Shown piece after piece: positions 31,726 to 37,804 of a DNA stretch of 37,804 nucleotides. Positions within the stretch are counted from its first letter, which is position 1. Each line of letters begins with the position of its first letter. Position numbers and translations under genes: made by a program. This DNA is from Candidatus Cloacimonadota bacterium (GTDB lineage Bacteria; Cloacimonadota; Cloacimonadia; JGIOTU-2), in the NCBI GenBank assembly GCA_018334695.1, contig JAGXLO010000013.1, positions 3,075 through 40,878 of the forward strand, in the 5' to 3' direction. The notes below the pieces were generated by a model. It was not told where the DNA came from and did not search any database. It saw only the letters and a program-made list of their open reading frames with translations.

Positions 31726-33540
31726 ATGAACATTATTTTTCAAAAATTAAAAAATTATATTTCACACATACCGCTAAATAGATGGTTAACAAACTACAAA
31801 TCCTATAATTTATTACACGATTTACAAGCAGGAGTTACAGTAGGGATTATGCTAATACCTCAGGCAATGGCATATTCTGTTATTGCAGGATTACCACCCA
31901 TCTATGGTTTGTATGCTTGTATATTCCCCCTTTTGCTTTATCCTTTTTTCGGCTCTTCTAAACACGTAGCTGTAGGTATTGTAGCTGTTGATATGATTAT
32001 CATCTCCTCCAGTGTAAGTAAATTTGCCAATCCGGGCTCAAAAGAATATATAGGTTTGGTTATTCTACTTACTGTTCTGATTGGAATTATTCAACTAATC
32101 ATGTTTGCCTCCAGACTTGGGTTTTTGATAAACTATCTATCCAGACCGGTTATAAGTGGATTTACCATTGCGGCAGGATTGATTATAATTTCTGGACAGA
32201 TGGGAAACCTACTGGGAATCAAGATCGCTCATACAACCCACTTTTTTGAAACAGTCCAGGCTGTGTTAGAAAAATTGGGTGACATCAATAGTACAACGCT
32301 ATTTCTGGGAGCCGCCTCAATTTTACTAATGTCTGCAATAAAATACTGGAAACCCGTAATACCTACTTCTATTATTATAATTGTTCTGGGAATCTTAATC
32401 GGCTGGTGGTTTAAACTACCTCAGCAAGGTGTAAAGGTAGTAGGAAAAATACCTTCCGGATTTCCAAAACCCGAAATACCTGGATTAAATTTCTCCGATA
32501 TCAGACATCTATTATACTCAGCAATAACCTTAGCCTTAGTACAATTCATGTCCATAGTTACTATCGGTAAAACCTATGCTACCAAACACGATTATTCTAT
32601 TGAGTCCAATCGGGAGCTTCTCTCTCTGGGTATAGGAAATATTTTTAACAGCTTCTTTAGAGGTATGCCGGTTTCTGCCAGCTTCTCCCGCAGTGTGGTT
32701 AATGAACAATCCGCTGCAAAAACTCCAATTTCTAATATTTTTTCGGCTCTAGTTGTTATTGTCACACTTCTGTTTCTAACCCCCTTATTTTATTATCTTC
32801 CTTATCCCAGCCTTGCCGCAGTAGTTATCGTAGCTTGTTTTAATTTATTTGATTTTAGATCAATAAAATACCTATATCGTACAAAAAAACGAGACTTTAT
32901 TATTGCTATCTTAACTTTTGTTATTACAATTGTAATAGGTATTCAGGAAGGTATTTTGCTCGGAATAATTGCTTCTCTACTTGCCATACTATATCGTCAA
33001 AGTAATCCCAATGTGGCTGAACTGGGTCACCTGCCCGGTACTCGCTCTTTCAAAGATATAGAACGTTTTTCTAAAGCCGAACCAATTGATAAAATCTTAC
33101 TCCTAAGAGTGGATGCATCCTTTTCATTTGCCAATGCTGAATATTTTAAAAATTTTATTCTAGAAAAATCCAAAGGAAAAGATAGTGAATATGAAGCATT
33201 AGTTCTTGATTGTAGCGCTATTAACGACCTGGACACCACAGCTCTGATTGCTCTGGAAAAAGTGATCGGATCTCTTAGAGAAAAGGAAATTGAACTCTAT
33301 ATGACTGGACTAAAAGGACCGGTAAGAGAAGTGATGAAAAATGCAGGTTTGTACAAAGAACTCTTGGAAAAAAATAGACTATTTCGAACTCCGTACAGAG
33401 CTATACTCGAGATAGTGGCTAAATGGGACGAGGAAAATGTGGATGAACAATTAATAAATTATTATAAAAATCATGAAGATTATGAGAATAAAGAAAATAT
33501 CACTCATGAACGAGAATACGAACCTGATGATGAAATTTAA
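31726..33540 (+). CDS. SulP-family anion permease with STAS domain
   Basis: 604 residues. The membrane domain (~25-420) begins with the family signature region GVTVGIMLIPQAMAYSVIAG, PPIYGLYACIFPLLLYPFFG and SSKH. The residues after that (VAVGIVAVDMII) differ from the more usual SVGPVA. A cytoplasmic STAS domain follows (~440-560), with ILLLRVDASFSFANAEYF and LVLDCSAINDLDTTAL. The final ~40 residues are acidic and low-complexity. SulP proteins carry sulfate, bicarbonate or other anions; the substrate is not decided by the sequence. It is cotranscribed with the SLC13-type gene. Confidence 0.92.
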   Translation: MNIIFQKLKNYISHIPLNRWLTNYKSYNLLHDLQAGVTVGIMLIPQAMAYSVIAGLPPIYGLYACIFPLLLYPFFGSSKHVAVGIVAVDMIIISSSVSKFANPGSKEYIGLVILLTVLIGIIQLIMFASRLGFLINYLSRPVISGFTIAAGLIIISGQMGNLLGIKIAHTTHFFETVQAVLEKLGDINSTTLFLGAASILLMSAIKYWKPVIPTSIIIIVLGILIGWWFKLPQQGVKVVGKIPSGFPKPEIPGLNFSDIRHLLYSAITLALVQFMSIVTIGKTYATKHDYSIESNRELLSLGIGNIFNSFFRGMPVSASFSRSVVNEQSAAKTPISNIFSALVVIVTLLFLTPLFYYLPYPSLAAVVIVACFNLFDFRSIKYLYRTKKRDFIIAILTFVITIVIGIQEGILLGIIASLLAILYRQSNPNVAELGHLPGTRSFKDIERFSKAEPIDKILLLRVDASFSFANAEYFKNFILEKSKGKDSEYEALVLDCSAINDLDTTALIALEKVIGSLREKEIELYMTGLKGPVREVMKNAGLYKELLEKNRLFRTPYRAILEIVAKWDEENVDEQLINYYKNHEDYENKENITHEREYEPDDEI

Positions 33541-33627
33541 ATTAAAATATGAATTGCTTGACTAAAAAATATATTGAGATTTTTATTTTTTTAGCTTTTC
33601 ATACATATTTGTTTGGCGGGAGTTACA

Positions 33628-34665
33628 ATGAATATTAAAAATTTGGTTTTGGTTTTATTTTTTATTATTTTAATAATTTTTTCTTGCGATAGCAATAATT
33701 CTGTAGAACCTGAAGCAGAAGAAATTACACCTATCTATGTTACTGTTGCCGGTCATATAGAGAGTGGCTCCTATTATGCAGAACCAAATATTTATGCAGA
33801 ATACAGAGAAAAACTTCTGGATTTTATTGCAATCCTACAGGATTACGACATACCTTTCAATCTACAAATTGCTTACCCCTTTTTAAAAGGAGCCAAAGAT
33901 TGCGAAACGTCGGATATGATGGAAGAAACAGAAAATACGAATTTGGTGGATTACCTGGCTAAATATTGTAACGTAGAAATTGATGCTCACAAAGGGGGAG
34001 GTTGGGAAGGCGAAGGCGATGATAATTACGCAGATGTAAGATACATTGGCGGTTTGGTAACCGACGAGATAACCGAAACCGTAGGAGGCGTGATTTGGAA
34101 TTCACAGGATCAATACGAAAGATTTGGTAACGGAGAAACGGGAGAACTGTATCCGTTTTTTATATGGTATCCCGAAATATTGACTCTGGGGGTACATTTT
34201 GATCACCATAACAGTGATTTTTCTAATGATGATCTCACATCAGGCATATGGAAACCCAAACGATTCGACGATGAATTTTTGATTCACGATGAAGATGCAT
34301 CAATGGTATATGTGGGACCAGGCATGAGCTGTACTGACTGGTTTGATAATCAGTACGGAGACTATCCACCCATGGAGACTTCTGCAAATTATATAGAATT
34401 ATTAGCAGAATATCTGACAAATGACAAAATTCCAGCAGATAAAATGTACACCGTCACCATGTCGGTTCCTCAATCTATCATATTTTTTGAGGACGAACAT
34501 TACAAATTAACTGATCAATTTGATGCTATTGCACAATTAGTTGAACAGGGTAAGGTTATTTATACAACCTACACAGAAGTTGTAGATATATGGCAAAATC
34601 AATATAATTCAGAACCAAATATATTTACTTTTGATAATATCGATCCTGAGGATTATCAGAAATAA
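33628..34665 (+). CDS. Lipoprotein, possibly NodB-like deacetylase fold
   Basis: About 345 residues from the ATG with GGGAG just upstream; an in-frame TTG start 15 bases earlier is less likely. The signal MNIKNLVLVLFFIILIIFSC gives a lipobox (IFSC). The mature protein starts with an acidic linker, then IYVTVAGHIES, YREKLLDFIAILQDYDIPFN and EIDAHKGGGW. This recalls the first strands and the histidine motif of NodB/polysaccharide-deacetylase-like barrels, but the canonical TFDDG and HxxxH motifs are not clearly present. Activity is therefore uncertain. The gap to the SulP gene is 87 bp with no clear terminator, so it could be read through from the transporter operon. Confidence 0.65.
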   Translation: MNIKNLVLVLFFIILIIFSCDSNNSVEPEAEEITPIYVTVAGHIESGSYYAEPNIYAEYREKLLDFIAILQDYDIPFNLQIAYPFLKGAKDCETSDMMEETENTNLVDYLAKYCNVEIDAHKGGGWEGEGDDNYADVRYIGGLVTDEITETVGGVIWNSQDQYERFGNGETGELYPFFIWYPEILTLGVHFDHHNSDFSNDDLTSGIWKPKRFDDEFLIHDEDASMVYVGPGMSCTDWFDNQYGDYPPMETSANYIELLAEYLTNDKIPADKMYTVTMSVPQSIIFFEDEHYKLTDQFDAIAQLVEQGKVIYTTYTEVVDIWQNQYNSEPNIFTFDNIDPEDYQK

Positions 34666-34761
34666 TAAATTTTTGTACTTGAACTACTTTAAAAGCATTA
34701 AAATTGACATCCAAAAGTTATAATTAATCATGTAAAGAAATTTTTAAATAGAGAGGAAAAT

Positions 34762-35760
34762 ATGAGAAAGTTAAAAATTTATTTGCAAATTATTGGAATA
34801 ATATTTCTAATTACTGCTTGTGGTACATCCGTTAAATATAAAATAGAACATCCACCGGAAATCGTTATGGGTAAGATTAATACAGTAAAATTAAATAAAT
34901 TTGAAGTAAACGGCAACCTGGATCTTGTCTATCAACAAAAACATGAGATCATCAGTGATATACTTAATTTTGCAGAATCGCGTATCTCAGAATCTACCGG
35001 CAACAAAGCTATAAAGCAATACGTATTTTCGAACTTGTTGAACGAATTGGCAAATAATAAATTTTATGATATTACAGAAAATCCCACAAATTACGAAGCT
35101 GTTATAAAAGGAGATATTACGTATTCTGTAGATGATGATTATCAAAAGAATGACAAAAAAGTAAAAGAAAAGGAAAAAGACGGAAACACAAAAACCGTTA
35201 CAAAACATACATATACCCTAAAAAGAGAAGCTGATGTTACAGTTAATATAAGGGTAAATGATCAATCCGGTAAAGTTATTGGAGCTTCCAAGGTTACAAA
35301 AAGTACTTCCGACCAGGTTACGGAAAGCAGCTTAAAAAAGGCATTAGAAAATATCGAGAACTGGGAAAACCTGGTAAATGATGCCCTGGATAAAACTTTT
35401 ACTCCACTCAGTCATAAGCTTATTCCCTATTATACGTATGAACATCTATCTCTTAAAACAGGACATTCAAAAAAGATTAAAGCAGCAAATAAAAAAGCCC
35501 AAAAAGGCAAATGGGAACAAGCTCTTAAGGTTTGGAATGATAAGAAAGACAGTGGCAATCAAAAAGAACAAATTGCCGCCCATTATAACATCGCTATCTA
35601 CTATGAAATACAAAATGATCTTGATAAATCAATCTCAATTTTTCAAAAACTAAACGAATTAACGAGCAGTTCGGATTTTGATGACGACATTGAAAGAGTT
35701 AAAAACAGAAAAAAGGAAGAGAAACTGCTGCAAGAAGAGCCCAGCCCCAAGGGGAAGTAA
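34762..35760 (+). CDS. Lipoprotein with C-terminal TPR-like repeat
   Basis: 332 residues. GAGAGGAAAAT precedes the ATG. MRKLKIYLQIIGIIFLITAC is a lipoprotein signal (lipobox LTAC-like ITAC). The central part (~30-220) has alternating strands and helices with a very lysine-rich stretch near 130-145 (KNDKKVKEKEKDGNTK). The end (~245-310) forms TPR-like helices (KKAQKGKWEQALKVWNDK and AAHYNIAIYYEIQNDLDKSI). This arrangement resembles a family of Bacteroidota outer-membrane assembly-type lipoproteins; the role is not known. Confidence 0.65.
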   Translation: MRKLKIYLQIIGIIFLITACGTSVKYKIEHPPEIVMGKINTVKLNKFEVNGNLDLVYQQKHEIISDILNFAESRISESTGNKAIKQYVFSNLLNELANNKFYDITENPTNYEAVIKGDITYSVDDDYQKNDKKVKEKEKDGNTKTVTKHTYTLKREADVTVNIRVNDQSGKVIGASKVTKSTSDQVTESSLKKALENIENWENLVNDALDKTFTPLSHKLIPYYTYEHLSLKTGHSKKIKAANKKAQKGKWEQALKVWNDKKDSGNQKEQIAAHYNIAIYYEIQNDLDKSISIFQKLNELTSSSDFDDDIERVKNRKKEEKLLQEEPSPKGK

Positions 35761-36060
35761 TGACTGTGCTACTGTGAGAAAAGGGGAATGATTCACCGCA
35801 AAGGTGGGAAGACGCAGGGGAGTAGGACTGTATGACAGTGAGACTATGTGACTGAGAGCGAGGGGTCAAGATAACAGAGTTCAGGATACAGGATTTAGAG
35901 GTCAGGAGGTGAAAAAGTAACGAGTAACGAGTGACGTGTATAAAAAAGGTGAAAAGGGAATCCGCCAGTGGGCGGACAAGTTTGGGAAAGAAAAAAGATA
36001 AAAGACTAAAGATTAAAGGAAAAATAAAAACAGAGAACAGGAAACTGCATACAGAATTTA
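35761..36060. repeat. Word-like short repeat spacer (opposite orientation to 420-580)
   Basis: Non-coding. It consists of near-tandem short words: GACTGTATGACAGTGAGACT, ATGTGACTGAGAG, CAGGATACAGGATTTAGAGG, AACGAGTAACGAGTGACG. It also has the hairpin TCCGCC-AGTG-GGCGGA and the phrase GGCGGACAAGTTTGGGAAAG. The last phrase and its neighbours match the reverse complement of 430-570. No terminator is evident for the preceding lipoprotein gene. Confidence 0.7.
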
Positions 36061-36533
36061 AAAAATTAGAAAAAAGAAATTAAAAGCAAAGAAAGGAAAA
36101 AAATATAAATGATTTGACAATGATATGTATATTTTTATAAAGTCTGTATAATTCTGATGTGAAAATGGGAACCAATTTGAAACTGAACTGAAGCAGAGAT
36201 TGTTTTTTTTATAAAAGAAATTCAAATTAGTATGTAATTAACTTAAGAAAAGTCACTTACAGAATATTTGAATTGTCGTGAGGAAACATCTGTATGGCTA
36301 AAAGGAATAATAGTGAAAATATTATTCTATGAATATTATTTTAAGTCTCATGAATTCGTGTATTTTTATAAATATTTTTAAACGAATTATTTCCTGCGAA
36401 GATATTACCAATATATTGCGAAATATAATAATAATTAATGTTTTTTGCAATATATTAAACGAAATATTTGAAATCCATAATGCTATAAATAATTATTATG
36501 TATAACTTAAGAAGTTTTTGAGAGGATAAAATA
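36061..36533. other. AT-rich non-coding region upstream of the cassette array
   Basis: No credible gene. It includes a consensus-like promoter (listed separately). It also has two related sequences starting CAATATATT at 36409 and 36448, each ending in GAAATAT. The first contains the palindrome ATATT-GCGA-AATAT (36413-36426). No integrase gene or remnant is visible. Confidence 0.6.
36114..36141 (+). promoter_or_regulatory. Promoter directed at the cassette array
   Basis: TTGACA (36114-36119), 16-bp spacer, TATAAA (36136-36141). A perfect TATAAT follows at 36147-36152. No gene starts for nearly 400 bp downstream, so it drives either a non-coding RNA or the Mrr cassette. Confidence 0.5.
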
Positions 36534-36620
36534 ATGAATAATATTAAGCGAGAATACTATATGGTAACTATATTGCGAGGTCGCAGTATAGTACTATGTT
36601 ATGCGAGTATATACTTGTAG
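36534..36620 (+). CDS. Very small ORF running across the cassette junction
   Basis: GAGAGGATAAAATA precedes an ATG that opens a 28-codon frame (MNNIKREYYMVTILRGRSIV...). It passes through the hairpin at 36567-36592 and the cassette boundary at 36598/36599, ending at 36620 just before the mrr ribosome site. It may be the start of a gene cut by the cassette, or a leader that couples ribosomes to mrr, or chance. Confidence 0.25.
   Translation: MNNIKREYYMVTILRGRSIVLCYASIYL
36567..36592. repeat. Hairpin immediately upstream of the first cassette
   Basis: ACTATATTGCGA (36567-36578) and TCGCAGTATAGT (36581-36592) pair along 12 positions with one G-T wobble, around GG. It ends five bases before the GTT at 36598-36600, the recombination triplet of the cassette junction. 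It may be part of a degenerate attC or attI-like site. Confidence 0.5.
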
Positions 36621-37681
36621 GTAGGAGGTGCAGATGCCAATACCTGATTTCCAAACAATAATGCTTCCTCTGCTGAAGCTTTCAAATGATGGGGAAATCC
36701 ATTACATACATGACGCTGTAAATGAATTGGCAGAGGAATTTGGTCTTTCGGATGAGGAGCAAGCCAAGCTCCTCCCTAGTGGTCAGCAGCCAGTTTTCTA
36801 CAACCGCGTCGGTTGGGCGAGGACCTATCTAAAGAAGGCCGGGTTACTTGAAGATCCGAAACGAGGCTATTTCAAAATTACTGATCGTGGAAAGGAAGTC
36901 CTCGCAGACGAGCCCGAGACTATCAATATGAAATACCTCCGTCAATTCCCGGAATACATTGAATTCAGGGAGACGACTCGAGACACCTCTGAGGAAGAAA
37001 TCAAGGAAGAGGATCTAGAAGGGCTCACTCCAGAAGAAGCATTAGAGAATGCCTATCAAAGAATACGCAAGGATTTATCCGAGGAATTACTCTCCTATGT
37101 TCTCCGAAGTACCCCGGGTTTCTTCGAAAAGCTAGTGGTTGAGCTACTAGTGAAGATGGGATATGGAGGGTCTCAACGTGATGCGGCTCGTGCCGTTGGT
37201 CAAAGCGGGGATGAAGGAATTGACGGAATTATTGATGAAGATAGGCTTGGGCTGGATACGATATATGTTCAGGCAAAGAAGTGGAAAAAGTCTTCTTCCG
37301 TTGGGCGCCCAGAAATTCAAAAATTTGTTGGGGCCTTGCATGGTAAGCGAGCAAAGAAGGGGATATTTATAACAACCACTTCCTTTTCCAATGAAGCAAG
37401 AGATTACGTATCAAATATCGACCCAAAGGTGGTTCTGATCGACGGCTCTAGGTTGACGGACTTGATGATTGATTATGGAATTGGTGTGACCTCGAGAACT
37501 CAGTACGAATTGAAAGATTTGGACACTGATTATTTTGGGGAAACAGTCCTTGAAGAATAGTGCTCGCATAACAAATCGCTGGAGCGGACCGGGGACGCTA
37601 GCAGGTTAACTATTGACGGTGTAATATGGCAAAAGTGATGGGTAGCCGGTGCAGATTTCCCCGGCCGCTCAGCTCAAAACG
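36599..37681 (+). mobile_element. Integron-type gene cassette carrying mrr
   Basis: An integrated cassette runs from the T after the G of one GTT (36598-36600) to the G of the next (37681). The junction reads GTTATGCGAG at 36598-36607. The attC at the other end starts with the exact reverse complement, CTCGCATAAC (37563-37572). This is expected because a circular cassette carries its own attC ends in these two places. The cassette holds a single gene in the standard orientation and looks richer in G+C than the surrounding chromosome. There is no integrase gene in view, so this may be the edge of an integron or an integrase-less attC cluster. Confidence 0.85.
36634..37560 (+). CDS. mrr: Mrr-family restriction endonuclease
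   Basis: 308 residues from the ATG at 36634, five bases after GGAGG. The GTG at 36628 overlaps that ribosome site and is not used. MPIPDFQTIMLPLLKL to about residue 90 is the Mrr N-terminal winged-helix domain. Residues ~165-285 are the Mrr catalytic domain of the PD-(D/E)xK type: ELLVKMGYGGSQRDA, GDEGIDGIIDED with the metal-binding Asp, and IYVQAKKW giving Q-x-K. PEIQKFVGALHGKRAKKGIF and TTTSFSNEARDYV complete the family pattern. Mrr enzymes cut DNA carrying certain methylated bases and can provoke DNA damage. As a cassette gene it is a mobile defence function. Codon use and base composition differ from the AT-rich neighbours. Confidence 0.92.
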   Translation: MPIPDFQTIMLPLLKLSNDGEIHYIHDAVNELAEEFGLSDEEQAKLLPSGQQPVFYNRVGWARTYLKKAGLLEDPKRGYFKITDRGKEVLADEPETINMKYLRQFPEYIEFRETTRDTSEEEIKEEDLEGLTPEEALENAYQRIRKDLSEELLSYVLRSTPGFFEKLVVELLVKMGYGGSQRDAARAVGQSGDEGIDGIIDEDRLGLDTIYVQAKKWKKSSSVGRPEIQKFVGALHGKRAKKGIFITTTSFSNEARDYVSNIDPKVVLIDGSRLTDLMIDYGIGVTSRTQYELKDLDTDYFGETVLEE

Positions 37682-37688
37682 TTAGAGC
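37563..37688 (+). other. attC recombination site of the mrr cassette
   Basis: About 126 bp. The 5' box is CTCGCATAAC (37563-37572), the 3' box GTTAGAGC (37681-37688). The inner arms are GCTGGAGCGGACCGGGG (37578-37594) and CCCCGGCCGCTCAGC (37659-37673). They pair along their length if one G and one A of the first arm are left unpaired, which are the extrahelical bases that give attC its strand polarity. The variable loop lies between. The cut is expected between G37681 and T37682. Confidence 0.88.
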
Positions 37689-37697
37689 TAAGGAAAA

Positions 37698-37804
37698 ATG
37701 AATACGAGAAGTAGATCTGAAATCTGGAAACATCAGAAATACAACAACTCCTGTGCTTGGGATTGCTTAGCCATGCTTCTCAAAACGCAAGGAGTTGAAA
37801 CAAG
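37698..37804 (+). CDS. Second cassette gene, N-terminal fragment (C39-peptidase-like)
   Basis: The ATG at 37698 follows AAGGAAAA and starts 16 bases into the next cassette. The first 35 residues include KYNNSCAWDCLAMLLKTQGV. A Cys-x-x-x-Cys followed by a hydrophobic helix resembles the catalytic-Cys helix of C39-like and related papain-fold peptidases (usual pattern: Q-x-x-x-x-S-C-G-x-x-x-L-A-M). The His/Asp part is outside the window. It is truncated by the window edge, not by a mutation. Confidence 0.6.
   Translation, partial: MNTRSRSEIWKHQKYNNSCAWDCLAMLLKTQGVET

Noticed and set aside
36061-36600. A possible integrase gene near the cassettes
   Set aside because: No frame on either strand has more than a few dozen codons, and no tyrosine-recombinase motifs are visible.

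Overview
The window suggests a low-GC, Gram-negative-type bacterium of the FCB superphylum, most like Cloacimonadota or a close relative; this is inference. The basis is: many exported proteins ending in a YPNPF-type C-terminal sorting domain (14003-15112, 15123-16628, 24987-26504, 27494-29347), lipoproteins, an outer-membrane barrel protein, FG-GAP/VCBS and beta-helix surface proteins, and long intergenic spacers built of degenerate dispersed repeats. No rRNA, tRNA, CRISPR array, prophage or classical insertion sequence was recognised.

Layout. 1-236 is the start of a truncated exported protein gene, followed by about 1.4 kb of non-coding composite repeat DNA. 1617-10135 (minus) encodes a 2479-residue exported FG-GAP/beta-helix protein translationally coupled to a smaller SGNH-hydrolase-like exported protein. 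10402-13557 (minus) pairs a serine beta-lactamase-like hydrolase with a D-2-hydroxyacid dehydrogenase. 14003-16789 (minus) is an exported-protein operon with a small hydrophobic peptide ORF, a VCBS-like protein and a C10-peptidase homologue that has lost its catalytic Cys and His. 16950-21254 (minus) holds a barrel protein, a beta-carbonic anhydrase, a TPR-GGDEF diguanylate cyclase and a propeller lipoprotein.

21460-26504 contains a complete cfa gene (cyclopropane fatty acid synthase), an M23 peptidase/propeller gene pair, a decayed second copy of the cfa 3' end, and a C45-like Ntn hydrolase. A duplicated block of about 325 bp covers the cfa tail and the overlapping end of the convergent gene, and the M23 peptidase has acquired its last ~20 residues from that block. 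26606-29402 has a palindromic operator, a TrmB-like regulator and an overlapping exported VCBS protein closed by a strong terminator. 29419-29816 is a GPP34 (GOLPH3-like) pseudogene. 29941-33540 is an apparently leaderless SLC13-SulP anion transporter operon, followed by two lipoprotein genes to 35760.

The right end is accessory DNA. After repeat-rich and AT-rich non-coding DNA, positions 36599-37681 form an integron-type gene cassette: an Mrr-family restriction endonuclease gene followed by a well-formed attC site. The first 10 bases at the cassette boundary (GTTATGCGAG) are perfectly complementary to the start of its own attC (CTCGCATAAC). A second cassette encoding a C39-peptidase-like protein starts at 37682 and runs off the window. 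No integrase gene is visible. This cassette array is the strongest mobile/defence signal here.
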